A stretch of 64,000 bases of DNA from Erodium maritimum (taxonomy: Eukaryota > Streptophyta > Magnoliopsida > Geraniales > Geraniaceae): the NCBI GenBank assembly GCA_963921825.1, contig OY997594.1, positions 7,755,001 to 7,819,000 of the forward strand, given 5' to 3'. Positions 23,233 to 34,639 of this stretch are shown here, piece after piece; positions within the stretch are counted from its first letter, which is position 1; every line of letters starts with the position of its first letter. The notes beneath the pieces were generated by a model. That model had not been told where the DNA came from and made no database searches. It saw only the letters and a program-made list of their open reading frames with translations. The position numbers were made by a program, and so were the translations under genes.

Positions 23233-25123
23233 TTGCAGAAGCAGAAGCAACACACACCTAGATTAGATGGTTACAGAGAAGAAAGTAGTATACAGATTCG
23301 ATTTGGAGAGGAAGCGAGGCAAAAACAAAGGCGTAAACAAGCAAAGGAGCAGTGTTGTTTCTGCTACTGCTGCTGAGTACCGAGTGAGTTAGGGAAGGTG
23401 GTGAGGGCTAGACCAGAGGATTGGGCCACTCGCTTCGAGGCCCGGCCCAACATATGGAACCTGTTATTGAGCTTCACATGGGTAGGTCCAATGGCCATCT
23501 TATAATAATGCTTTTGCTTCGTTCGCGACCATACACAAACACTCGCCCCCGTATTTTTTTTGGCCCAAGAGTATACAAGTTAGTGGTGTTTTCGGTCGAC
23601 GATTTTCTTATATATAATTCTTTTTGGAGCGTTTATGATAATGTCAATAGTTTGCATCAACAGCAACATTAGAATTGGCTTGACAACGTGAATTCACACA
23701 CAATAGCCGGATGAAATCGTCGTTGGATTGAAAGAGGATCGGCGTTTAGAACTGCACTGATCTAATTTCAATTATGTGTCTTTCAATCTAAGACGATGCA
23801 AATAAGATTCTTGACACTGTGGAGACCTCGTTAAGGTTAATGAGAAGATCTCCAGATCTTGTTATGGGTGATGAGGAGATCTCCGGTTCTTGTTAAGGTT
23901 AAAATGTGAAAATTTTCAAACTCTTTAAGGTTTTGGATCTTAAAGGTACTCTTTTGATCAGAGGCGGATCCAAAAATTTATTTCAGGGTATGCCATTGTT
24001 AATAATAAAATATATAGAAAAAAAAATCTACAATCGGTTATAAAAAGTTTTAGAGTTTGATCGAATTTTTGAAAGATATAATTTCTCGTATGAGCTTCGA
24101 TTTTGATCCGTAAGATATCAAATAGAAAGGAATTCGGAGACTTACAACTTTTATGAAAGAATCTTAGCCAGAAAAAGAATAGTATACCAACCCATACACA
24201 CCATACAAGTCATATACGACATACACAAGGACATACAGACCAAACGATCGGATATAAACCGTTTGTCGAGATGTACACGTTTACAAACCAATACTTATAT
24301 TTAAATTTCACAATTAAAAAGTTTGTAATGAATAAAAATAAACTAGAAAAATACGGTGAAAATGCAACGATTATTAGTAAAAAAAATAGAAATTTTACTA
24401 AAACTATACCGATAACAAATCGATTTTTAAGTGGTGTAAATATTTAAAAATATAAAGACCCAGCAAAAGTTTTGATGATCTTCCAGAAGAGATTGAGAAT
24501 ATTTTCATATAAGGTGCTTGGGGTACAAATAGAAGGAGCTTCTAAGATTTATAGCCAAGATATGTAATCTAAAGACATTGAATGTGGCATGCACTCTCAT
24601 TCGTGAAATCCCCGTTGAGGTCAACAACAAGTATCAGTTGCATAATTTTTTAGCCGAATACTTCGACGTTGATTATGATGTAGGCTAATCTTGAGATGTG
24701 AAGATACATCAGAGAGTTGGCTGCTTGGAAAAGTAGAGGATTTTGCTATCGATGGATACGAATCAAGGCATCGGTATAATGAAAAAATTGGAGAATTTGA
24801 AGAAATGGGTACGATTATGATTAAGGAACAAGAACTTGATACACTCAAGGGAAAAATAAAGGATGGGTACAAGACAATGATGAAGCTCGATATCAATCAC
24901 TAAAAATCCATTATATGCATTGTTGTTTTTAAAGTTTATTAAGCAGAGGATTATACTCATGGCTTGGAAAATAACGAGAGATCTCCTAAATCAACTACAC
25001 ATATATGGGAACGTCTAAAAGTCAATTGCTAGCAAATAGTTGTTATTAAGGATCAATAGGACTATGAGAAATGGAACTTTAATGTCGGGGTCTTGGTATG
25101 AATTTCTTAGCATTGCATCTCCA
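23233..25123. other. prefoldin promoter side and intergenic relics
   Basis: The first 200 bp should contain the prefoldin 5' UTR and promoter; no TATA box stands out. Near 23820..23930 the words AGATCTCC and TTGTTA recur in a short imperfect duplication. Near 23960 GAGGCGGATCCA resembles the start of a common plant repeat. The frame 24691..24903 (plus) is Glu/Lys-rich and unrecognised. No gene is supported. Confidence 0.4.
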
Positions 25124-25767
25124 AACTTTTTTTGAAACGGTGAACGAGGTCAAGATGCATTACTATCAATATCGGTTACAAGAGGTCCGAGGTCTTAGGC
25201 TCCAAAATATAGTCTAAGTCCCCCTCAGGATACCCAGTGCTCGTGGACCCGTAGAAATAGTTTGTTTTGACATCACAGACAATAAAAAGAAATTGAGACC
25301 ACGTCCGACCATCCCAAAAACAAGGGAAGTCCAACATACCCGTGAATCAAACAACCAACTAATGCAAAACCTAAAAACAGAAACAGAAAATACCAAAAAC
25401 ATGAAATAACGAAACAGACAATACAATTGAACACCGGAACTAAAGAGAAACTCATAGCTTTCATAGTGAGGCGTCTTCGTACTGTCGATTCGTCTTGATA
25501 TGCCGGGGTAACCCGATCTTAGGTATCGTAGGACAATACCCCTTCTTACCGTCCCTCTCCCGGGTCCCAAACCCATTGAGTGTATTGCTTTGAGACCTTT
25601 TGCAAGCAGCTCGTATAGGTGTTCGGTTGAGAAAAATTTTCCAAAATCAAACTCCGATAAATCCAAGCCATAACCTATGGATATCGACTTCAGAACAGCC
25701 CTTGAGGCTCGCTATAGTCTCTTAGACTCGGTTTGGTCGACAGGGGATAGAAGCGAAGGGGGCGCGG

Positions 25768-28509
25768 TGTAAAGACCGCTCCGGCTAAAAAGGATTAAGA
25801 GTTAATTTTTGTTCGATTGGAGCGTCAAGATTGAAAACTGGGTGATTTTGGAACAGTTGAAAAAAAAGGAAAAAAAAAGTTGAAACAGACCTGGGCCGGG
25901 CTGGCTCAAGCCCAGCACGCTGAGCCCAAGTCAGCACCAGGCCCAAGCCCGCTATCCCCTCAACCATATCTCACCCTTCTTCTTCTTTTGTATGCACACA
26001 AGTCCCGAGGCATCTCCGCCCTCGTCTCACCCTCCCTCTCGCTCTCTCTCCGCAACTCGTCGTCGGCGACGCTGCAACCGCTCCCGGTCACGAAGCACCA
26101 CGCCAACCGCGAGACGGCGCTGAAGCTCGTCGTCGAGCCCGTGTCAGGGACGAAGCCCAGCCGGCGAGACGTGCTCGCGAACCGGATCTGGTTCAGCCGT
26201 CTCCGTCGTGCGCGCTCTCTACTCCTGAGCTCGTTTCACACCTCGACGACGTTAGGGAAGTCCACCCAAGGTGAGCGAGGCATCGTCCCTCCTTCCCCGA
26301 CCTCCTCTTCCCCTTCCCGAGCTCTCTGTTGTTCGCCGTCGTGTCCAGACAAACCCTCGCCGGTGAGCGCTACCCAGATCCTCCTCCCCGAAGCTCGTTG
26401 GGTTCTAAAAGGGTGTGCGTCTCGCGAGATCAGGACGTCAGAGATCCCTCACCGGAGCGGTGAGGGGAATCGTTTTTCCCGAGCACCGTCGTCCTACCTT
26501 CCCTGACGGCGTCGTCGCCGGCGGCAGAGCAACCAAACCCTAGCCCTCGTCTCAGGCTCGGGTTGGGCCACCAAGCCGTTTGGGCCTTAGAGCCAGACTG
26601 GATCAGACGGGCCTTGGGCCCAGGACTAGACCTCGGGCCGGACCAGACCTCGGGCCAGGCCCAGGTTCCTAGTTCGGGTCTGGACTCAGGTCCGGACTTG
26701 GGTCGGAACCGGGTCTGGGTCGGGTCTGGGGCCGGGTTCGGGTCGGTTCTGGGTCAGGTTCGGGTATGGGTTCTGGATCCGGGTTGGGCCTGGATCTGGG
26801 TCTGATTCGGGTCGGGTCCGGGTCTGGGCAGTTTTAATGAATTATTTAATTAATTTTAACGGGAGTTTTAAACGAATTTAAATCGGAGGACCCAAAGGAC
26901 TTAACTGTTAAAATTAAAGGACTAAACTGTTAAAATTATAGGACTGTTACGGACTGGACCGGGACTGATTACCGTCCTTTGTTAAACCCAGGCTTGGACC
27001 TCGTTCGTGGAGAAGACCGGAGGTAGGCCCGGACGTCAGCAGCTAGGAGACGCAGTTGTTGGTTCTTCTTGAGGTAGGGAAAGTAGCGAATACCGGCTTA
27101 ATTACGGAAAGTTACTAGTATGCATGCTAGGTAATGATAAAACTGGAACGAAAGTTTATATTATAAAATAATTGGACGAGTCTTAGTAACATGTAGGATG
27201 TGATTCACTAGTTTAGCCGCTTTCAATACTTGGGATTTTGCCGTGCTGGTAGATTGGCCATGTCGAGCCGTAGGTTGTGTGCTGATTGAATTGTCTGTTA
27301 TTGTTTGGGAGTCATGCTGTGTGACCTGGTGTCGATAAGTTTAAGAGTCAAGAATTAGTATATCCGGTGAGCATGTTGTTGCTATGTGTGGGCAAGTGTG
27401 CCGTGAGTGATTTAATGTGAACCCTTGGTTGTGATATGGTCGGGTGAGTGATAGACCGACGTGTTGTGTAATCGTGGTAAGATTGTTGGGCTTGTTGATC
27501 CGTGCTTGATCTGTGGCATTACGATGCGTGACTTTATCTTGATGTGTGTTTTAGGAGAGTGTTTCCGGTACGATGCCTACATCGAGGGGGTATGCCGGTG
27601 TAGGACATCTAGGCCGATGTCGTGATTGGGCCTACGGGTCGTATTGGGCCGACGGGTCGGAGCTGACGGGCCATATCATATTGTATTGGGCCGACGGGCC
27701 ATATCATATTGCATTGGGCCGACGGGTCGGAGCTGACGAGCCATATCATATTGCATTGGGCCTACGGGTCGGAGCCGACGGTCATATCATATTGCATTGG
27801 GCCGACGGGTCGGAGCCGACGGGCCATATCATATCATGTTGGGCCTACGGGTCGTGTTGGGCCTGCGGGTCGTGGTTGGGCCTACGGGTCGTGTTCTACC
27901 CCGATGATCTATGGTCCTTTGGGGAAATTTCCGGGGCCCCCGATGTAATGCGTTCCTGAGAACGTTTTTGGTCGCCCCGACGTAATGTGTCTCCTCTGGA
28001 CCAAGGGGCTATCCGAGATGATGCGATGACTTTCTGGTTTTGATTTGTTGGAGTTCGGGGACTGCGGTACGGGACGTGTGCCTGTTGCTTTTCTTTTGTG
28101 TGTGATACGTTTACTGTTGGTTAATGTTTTATTGTGTGAAAGCGGTCGCTTGAGTGTACTAGTATGCCCTAATTGGACGGTTACTCGTGGTGGTGAGCCG
28201 ATGTTCATTACCTTTACTACTTTCTCTACTGAGCGAAAGCTCACCCCCTTACCTTGTTGTTTTCAGGTGTTGAGCGGGATTATGCTAGCAGGAAATAAAT
28301 GAGCTTGGGAGCTGGCGAGGGTCTTGTCTAGTAGGTCTAGTGACGTGCCGTGATTTGAACTAAGACCTGTTTTACGTTTTATTTAAGAGCTGTTGACTCT
28401 TTTATTCGAATTTATGAAATTTCAGTTTAATGTTTTAAACTTATTTACTTTAATTATCTATTATTTAGTTCACGTCTCGAGTCCGGTCAAAACCGGATTT
28501 GGGGCGTCA
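25768..28509 (+). mobile_element. solo LTR, Ty3/Gypsy-like (2.7 kb)
   Basis: It starts TGTAAAGACCG and ends CCGGATTTGGGGCGTCA. The same ends occur at 58320..61408 on the other strand, so the two form one family. It contains a CG-rich leader-like part with a long fortuitous frame (25880..26506), GGGTC-rich sequence (26560..26830), a tandem repeat (27612..27900) and a GAGCGAAAGCTCACCCCCT block typical of large plant Gypsy LTRs. No internal region is attached. It is a fossil and no clean TSD remains. The Tekay-like chromovirus assignment is inference from the ends. Confidence 0.7.
27612..27900 (+). repeat. tandem repeat inside the LTR
   Basis: TTGGGCC(G/T)ACGGGTCG alternates with CCATATCATATTGCA in units of roughly 50-60 bp, decaying into shorter GGGCCTACGGGTCGT units at the right end. 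It generates repeated frames that are not genes. Confidence 0.8.
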
Positions 28510-28740
28510 AGGCGACAGAAATAGACGGATGGGGACAAATCAGGCCATGGGAGGTGGAGGAGGACGTACAAAGCCATAAGGAGGTGGAGCTTACCATAGA
28601 AAAGAGCTGCGAGATCTCGACCGATCGGAGGTGCAAAACCTGACCGAAAGGGGGCTTGTATCATTGTTGGTGTGAATAGAAGAAATAGGGTCATGACATA
28701 AGTCATGGCAGAGACCATGGCCATGGCCAAAATATGCTTT

Positions 28741-30660
28741 TTTCCGACGCTAGGGTTCGCACATGATTAGGCCTTTCAGTGTTTTCTCTTTTATCGGCCA
28801 ATTACGTGCGTCTCCAGATTTACTGAGACCATTGTAACACATTCTCTTTCATTGTTTTAGTCAATATAATGACTTTTGTAATTTTATCGAACATATATAT
28901 TTATTAGACCACTTTTCGTTTCTTAATCCAATTTCAACCTTTGAGGGAATTTCATATAAATGTCGATATCCAATTTACCGTTATTACCATATAGGTAGGC
29001 AACTATTATGTCCATCATGTGTAAATCGAGTCCTTTAGAGACTATTAAATTGAGTAAATATTTAAAAGTAATCATATCCATCATAGATTAAATATATTTC
29101 ATCTAAATCGATTCCAAATTGTTGGTAAAAACCTTGGGCTACCGGCCTTACTTTATATCGAGCAATTTTTTTTCTTCTTATGAGCACCAATTTGTATTTA
29201 TTTTTTTAAATATAAAGACAGGTGTATTATTTGGAACGGAAAATGATACATAGTAGTGAATCTGGGTTATTAAAAGAAATTGACATGTGGACAAATTTAT
29301 AATTGCTTATTTAGGATTTGGATAAGAGACTTCAACCTCTCATAATTCGAGAGGATAAACAATCATACATAAAGATGTACCGGAGAAGAAACCATACTAA
29401 GCAAAAGCCAATGATAAGCATGTCGGCTTCCAAACAAAATAACTCAAATAATTATTCTCGTCAGAATATGTTTCATCAAACCACAAAAAATGAAACCAAA
29501 CCCACTAAAAGTAATATATTCATTAAATCCATATGTAATAGCTGCCAATTTGGTGTCACATTATTAGCTCTATCTAGCGTAGGTCGAGAATAAAGCATTT
29601 CTCTATACATCAAATACTTCCATCTAAAACTACCATTAAGCAGCAAATCAATGTCTAGCCTACACATCATTCATTGAACCCAAACATGTTAGAACATGAT
29701 CTGTGATTGTTCACAAACCCAAATCTTACATTAGATAATGTGTAGTTTTGGTGACTATAATCCCCATTTTGTAGTTGAAATTGGGAAGAAAAGGAATAAT
29801 CCAGCTTGTTGAGAATAATGAGAGTTGCAGGAAGCATGTGAGAGCATGTGCATGTTATGGTGGATGAGGTAGACATGGCCAAAACATGAAGCAAAACCCC
29901 AATTGTTATTCATCCCAATTTCTTGGAAATTCTCTTACTCAAACTAAAGGTTATATAGAATGTGTTCATTTTGATAAATACTATAGTATATATGGTAATG
30001 GGACGGTGATCATTCGAATTATGGTGTTCAAATGCGTTTCGTGATTCGTTCCAGCTGATCTGTTTGACCCACTATTCATCTGATATTCATCATCATATGA
30101 ATAGATAAACAGTAGATCGTCTTTTATTGATCTGCATCAATGTGAACGGATTGTGGATTGAGGATAGATTTGTGGATGATCCGTCCGTCCGCTTACGATA
30201 CCAAGCCTTGTTTGATACATAAAATCCAATCAATCACACTACAAAGTCCATCTCCAACCACTTCAACCATATATGTTAAATCAGATGTGGTACTTTTGTA
30301 ATAAAGGTGTTTGAAACTAGTAAAATCAGAGAATGATGTTAGTTTTTTTCTAAAATGATTTTCATCTTCGGTTTTGATAAACAGTTGCGGGTCACAGAGA
30401 TCGGATCAGTTTCGGCCGCATATTTGTGCGGATGAAATCCCTCAAATATTAATTTGTCATAAGAAAGTTGTGGATCACAAAAATTCAAATCCGTACTCAC
30501 GCTAACGGGTGAAAATTCCCATCTCACAAATAGATATCCATTCATAAACACCAAATTTGAACCTCAAACCTGACAAAAAAAAAAGAGAGAGACCCACTTT
30601 ATATTCTCTACAACTGTTGCCAATTGTTATCACCTCCTAATTAATAACCCTATAGCAACC
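28741..30660. other. intergenic and upstream region of the UPBEAT1-like gene
   Basis: AT-rich with no recognised gene. The frame 29318..29593 (plus) is Lys/Asn-rich and has no recognised domain. The last few hundred bases are presumably the promoter of the gene at 30722. Confidence 0.45.
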
Positions 30661-30668
30661 TATATAGT
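30661..30668 (+). promoter_or_regulatory. TATA box of the UPBEAT1-like gene
   Basis: TATATAGT lies 54-61 bp upstream of the ATG at 30722. Transcription would start near 30690-30700, giving a leader of about 25-30 nt. The position is normal for a plant gene. Confidence 0.6.
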
Positions 30669-30721
30669 ATAGATTGGCTCTGCCTTAGAGCTCAGCTTTC
30701 AAAGGGAGCTACTGTGAGGTC

Positions 30722-31009
30722 ATGGGACTTGAGTTGAAGGGTATGGTCCTAGGGAGTAGAGGCATGTGCAAGTCTTGCAATGGAGCTCATAACAGAAGGC
30801 ACATGCAGAGGAGGTTGTTGATGAGGAGAGGTTCTGAAAATGGTGTGGTGAGGAGGAGGATAAGAATCCTCAAAAAGATGGTCAGAAGCAATGCTTCTAA
30901 GGATTTGGATGGCCTTTTTGGAGACACAGCTGCTTATGTTATGTGTTTACAAATGAAGGTCAGGGTTATGCAGTCTATGGTTAGCTTGTTATCATCAGCT
31001 TCTTCCTGA
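30722..31009 (+). CDS. UPB1: UPBEAT1-like atypical HLH transcription regulator (95 aa)
   Basis: The N-terminus (residues 1-42) is rich in Arg, His and Met. Residues 43-55 (VVRRRIRILKKMV) form helix 1, DLDGLF sits in the loop region, and TAAYVMCLQMKVRVMQSMV (69-87) is helix 2. The LDGLF, T-A-x-Y and L-x-MKV-x-VMQ-x-MV pattern matches Arabidopsis UPBEAT1 (about 102 aa). The canonical DNA-contact His-Glu-Arg of bHLH proteins is absent. UPB1 in Arabidopsis regulates peroxidase genes and the reactive-oxygen balance that sets the root transition from division to elongation. That role is inferred here from similarity. The gene is intronless and complete from ATG to TGA. The ATG is the first after the TATA box. 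A closely related IBH1-type HLH is the main alternative. Confidence 0.85.
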   Translation: MGLELKGMVLGSRGMCKSCNGAHNRRHMQRRLLMRRGSENGVVRRRIRILKKMVRSNASKDLDGLFGDTAAYVMCLQMKVRVMQSMVSLLSSASS

Positions 31010-31827
31010 GAAAATAATTATATCTCTCATATATGTTGAATTCATATCCTCTGTTCCAGTATTTGAATCCAATGATGTATTTAGAGGATTATGTGTAATA
31101 ACAAATCCTATTTATATTTGCATGTTGTTACTACAATGATCATCAACCAAAACAACTGCAGTTTAATTAAACTTGTGTTACTGACCAGCAACATGAGACT
31201 TATTTAAGCTCTTATTAGATGTTCCGTACATTTGTGAATGTGTTGTAGCTGTTGTTCGAACAACTTTTGTTACAATTTAGATTTAGTGTTGGCCTTGGTT
31301 GTGATAGTTGCTAGAAATAAGAAGAATCAAACACAAGGACACAACAAGTTTGTTGATCCAGTTATGTGAGCAACACAGTTATAGTGGGGAGGACAGAGAA
31401 TCCTTATGTGAAAAGTATTCACTTATAAGATTCGAGTATAAGTTATCAAACAATATCCCGGTTGCCTAAGCTGGACGATAGAGTTTCCTCCCGAGGATAG
31501 CAACCCGAGCTCATACAAACTACATAATTAAATCATAGTTAGAGGCATAGGGCAATCCTTTCAACTTAGATAGCGACCGGAGCTCACACAAACTTGATAA
31601 TTTTCTTTGTCGAGTAAATTGGATATGTATTCAATTAAGCTAATCACATGATATAATACTAAGGTCCATGGATAAATCCGATGCAATCTAAGAGAATATC
31701 CGGCTTCCTCCATTTGAAGACAAATAGGTGATCCGACATGCATGGTTGAAAAAAAGAAAAATTCTACACGTGATGGTAGAAGAGAAATACTTGCTACAAA
31801 TATGCACAATAACAAGACTCTAAAGGA
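31010..31827. other. 3' side of the UPBEAT1-like gene; unassigned repeat-like sequence
   Basis: The first 200 bp should hold the 3' UTR. From about 31290 to 31620 the words ACACAAGGACACAACAAGTT, CCCGAGGATAG and GAGCTCACACAAACTTGATAA resemble terminal parts of plant retroelements, but I could not define ends. Confidence 0.35.
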
Positions 31828-32082
31828 CTAAATTCTGCGGGGGAGGTTGCTTTGGGTCGTAAAGAGCCTCTGAATGTTGCCCCATGGTACATGACCCTTC
31901 CAGATAGGGCAAGCATGAGATGGGAAGGTGAACAAGACCATCCTCCCCCCGAGCCCAGGGCCTATCATGGCTCTCGACGAGGTTGTTTGCCAGCCTTCAT
32001 CGATATACATGGGGTAAGGTTTTATTGGGCCTCCTCCATAGTGTGGTTGATATCCATGAGCATAAATGTCTGCTTCTTTGAG

Positions 32083-32652
32083 TTAGCTACAACTGTTGTC
32101 TAACGAGGGCCTTTGTCCCCTACTATAGCTTTGGGAGCCTGTCATTGGGACTCGTTTTACTAACTTCTTTTTTGGTGGTTCCTTCTTCACCTTGCGTCCA
32201 AGAGGTATCGTATGGTAGCCCGTCTCGTACCCAACTAAGATCTCGTGCTGGAGATTATGTTGGGCAGGGCGTGTTGGGGATGACTCCACCTGTTTCTGAC
32301 CTAGGGTCCCCATGGGTTTTGTTTCCCCAACCAGGGTCTGCGCTATTCCACCCACCATCTGGTACTTGTCCTCCCAATCCGTGATGGGCAGGGGTGCCTT
32401 CAGGTTAGGCGTAGCTGTGGTCTTGACGGCCTGCGGGGACCAGGGAAATACTACTGATCCCTTCCCGCATTTCGCATCCTTCAAGATTACCACTGGTGTG
32501 GGCTTTTTTATTCTCTGATCGACAGTCGTAGGTATGGTCTTAAAGACCACTGTTTCTGAAAGAGGGTTCCGCCCCACCCTAGGGCTATGGACATCCGGCT
32601 GGATGGGTTCCTGACAGTTCTGGGTACCTGTCAAAATATTTAAGTAAAACAA
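32083..32652 (-). pseudogene. LINE ORF1 C-terminal region
   Basis: A 189-codon frame with GRNPLSETVVFKTIP near residue 27 and a basic KVKKEPPKKKLVKRVP tract near residue 155, ending in QRPSLDNSCS. It fits the linker and basic tail that follow DUF4283 in plant LINE ORF1 proteins. Its position downstream (on the minus strand) of the DUF4283-like piece 33235..33459 supports this. No zinc knuckle is visible. Confidence 0.4.
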
Positions 32653-33234
32653 GTTAGTAGAGAATCGGACAGTGATGGCATGGCGTTCAATCGTCGCATC
32701 GATGGTGATGGCATGGCGTTCGACCGTCGCACCGGCGGTGATGGAATGGCATTCCAGTTCGTACTGAAGATCCCTTCTGCTTGGATCAATGGTGGAGCCC
32801 GAAGAGAATCCTCATAGCGCCTAGCAAGTTGATCCATTCCCGATAAAATAGCAACACAGATTGTATTCACATGACTGAGGCGACCACAACAGAAACAGAA
32901 ATCCGGTAGTTTTCATACTCAAACCATATTTTCAACGGCTTGGTATTTTCATCAACTTATAGAATCAAATGATGGCGGAGCGGCCGTGTGACATCTATTC
33001 CACCCGGGGCCAAAGGAAGGTGTCTAAGACTCGGCGTTTGGTTGGGCCTCTTGTACTGTTAGCCCTTCTGGATTCCACCTCCCTACCCAGATTTTGAGAT
33101 GATGAAAGCTCTCATCTGAGAGGTGCTAGACTCGACAGGTATATCATAGCTTGGACCGAAATTCGGAGGGACCAGAAGTAAAGATTTTCCGATTGGGTTC
33201 GCGGAGGCAAAAGCGTAAGCATGAGAACCATTCC

Positions 33235-33695
33235 CTAAAAAGACCACTGCTCCCTAACTCGAATGTCGTCCATGGACTCCCTAGAAGGGAAGTAGAAAGC
33301 GATTATCTTATCGGTAAGCGATTGGACCGTCGGATCCTTCATGTTCCATGTGTTTGCGATAATAGTACAGAGAGTATGGGGTCTTACACGTTTATCCATA
33401 AGAAGATGACCGACCAATGCAAATTTGTACCATGAATCATCGAGGGTCGGAACGGCCAATACCTCATTGTATTCCTTTTAGAAGTCATTTGCCGGCTCTG
33501 ACCTGAAGGAAACCTGTGTGAGTTGTTCTCGGACCGCATCCAAGTTCAAGATCAGGTTTCCCGAGTTAGAAGGAGGTTTAGTTGCTGAGGCGGTGGGTGG
33601 GGTCCACTTGTTGGACTGGTGGTTCGGTGAAGGGGGTTTGGGTATGCTCCCAAAAGTGAAGCCCTTGCATGTGAGTTTTGGTCCCCGATTTGACA

Positions 33696-33734
<39 letters not shown>

Positions 33735-33873
33735 TGGTGACGGGGGTAGTGAGTGCCTGTAAGATTTTGATCGAGATGGGTTGTTGGGAGGTCGGGGCCA
33801 ATAGTAAAGGTGGGGTAGTGGACGACGGAAGGGTAGATTTTTGGTGTAGTATGGGTGGTGGGAGATTCATCAT
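33235..33873 (-). pseudogene. LINE ORF1 N-terminal region with DUF4283-like domain, broken
   Basis: Two frames cover this region. 33478..33873 (131 codons) is Pro-rich, with a run of Pro encoded by the poly-G/poly-C tract. 33235..33459 (74 codons) has LDDSWYKFALVGHLLMDKRV, TWNMKD, LTDKIIAFYF and REQWSF. These match, segment by segment, residues about 150-235 of the ORF1 piece at 392..1129, so both belong to one LINE family. The two frames are separated by a stop, which shows decay. Confidence 0.6.
33697..33731. repeat. G35 homopolymer
   Basis: Thirty-five G in a row within the LINE ORF1 relic. The length may not be exact because such tracts are poorly resolved by sequencing. Confidence 0.9.
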
Positions 33874-34178
33874 TGATCGATCTTAGTGGTGGCCTAAGAA
33901 AGAGGAATGAGAGGTGGAGGCATTAGAGGATGGATCTGAGCAAGGAGATAAGCAAACGATATATAGAGTGGGAGGAGTGTAGGAAGGTTCCAGTGAGGTG
34001 AAGAAGAGGAGCTAGGCATTATCATCGACGCTTCAAAGAGAAGGAAGCATGGACGGGATGTGACTGGAAGAGAGCACGTAGAAAAGGGAGGGGCTCGAGA
34101 GAGAGGATTCACTACATCCTTTGTCTCCTTTTTTGATCAAACAACACAAACTTGATAATTAATTCATTGTTAAAACAA

Positions 34179-34369
34179 GGGAAAACTATCAATACCTACC
34201 CAAAACCATGCCCATTTAACTGATGTTTACCATGAAGTTTAAAGTTAACTGATGCATACCCTTGAGTTTCGAAAATGTAACTCAAAACCCCTCCGTCAGC
34301 TAAAATGACGAAAATACCCTCAACTACACTTCAATAATTATGTTAAAAAATATTTAAAAATTACTTTTG

Positions 34370-34410
<41 letters not shown>

Positions 34411-34628
34411 CTTATTAAATGACTTCATTTTTATTTAGAAAATCACTTCATTTATAATTTTTAAAAAATTATTTAAAAATTATCACTGAGTGTATTTTCG
34501 TCATTTCAACTGACAGAAGGGTTTTTAGTTATAAGTCGTAACTTTAAGGTATGCATTAGTTAACTTTAAACTTCATGGTAAACACCAGTTAAATAGGCAT
34601 GATTTTGAGTAGTACTGGTAGTTTTCGC
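34179..34628. mobile_element. Mutator-type foldback MITE (450 bp)
   Basis: The ends GGGAAAACTATC and (inverted) GCGAAAACTACC are followed by long arms sharing TTTACCATGAAGTTTAAAG and GTTAACTGATGCATACC-like blocks. The perfect 9-bp TSD TTAAAACAA lies at 34170..34178 and 34629..34637. The centre holds a (TA)n tract. There is no coding capacity. TSD length and long inverted ends indicate a Mutator-like element. Confidence 0.85.
34371..34408. repeat. (TA)n microsatellite
   Basis: About nineteen TA units at the centre of the foldback element 34179..34628. Confidence 0.9.
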
Positions 34629-34639
34629 TTAAAACAATC

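Larger units (their letters stand above)
25124..28740 (-). mobile_element. LINE copy, minus strand, interrupted by a solo LTR
   Basis: A T-run at 25126..25132 marks the minus-strand 3' end. The adjoining stretch with ATATAGTCTAAGTCC and GTGGACCCGTAGAAATAG matches the 3' region at 47745..47800 (ATATAGTCCAAGTC, AATCCGTAGAATTAG). The solo LTR 25768..28509 separates this 3' part from a GC-rich piece at 28510..28740 that may be the same LINE's 5' part. Only the left part is firmly assigned. Confidence 0.5.
31828..34115 (-). mobile_element. LINE relic, minus strand, ORF1 only
   Basis: Reading leftward from a CT-rich leader near 34115 there is a Pro-rich N-terminal frame, a DUF4283-like segment (33235..33459), and a long Pro/Lys-rich C-terminal frame (32083..32652). 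The piece at 31828..32010 parallels 2161..2290 of the first LINE. No ORF2 and no poly(A) tail are seen. The layout matches the LINE 304..2526. The right side is bordered by the MITE at 34179. Confidence 0.6.

Noticed and set aside
24691-24903. 70-codon Glu/Lys-rich plus frame
   Set aside because: No recognisable domain, no splice context, and overlapping frames on the other strand.
25880-26506. 208-codon plus-strand frame as a host gene
   Set aside because: It lies in the GC-rich leader-like part of a solo LTR, has no recognised domain, and the sister LTR has unrelated frames at the equivalent place.
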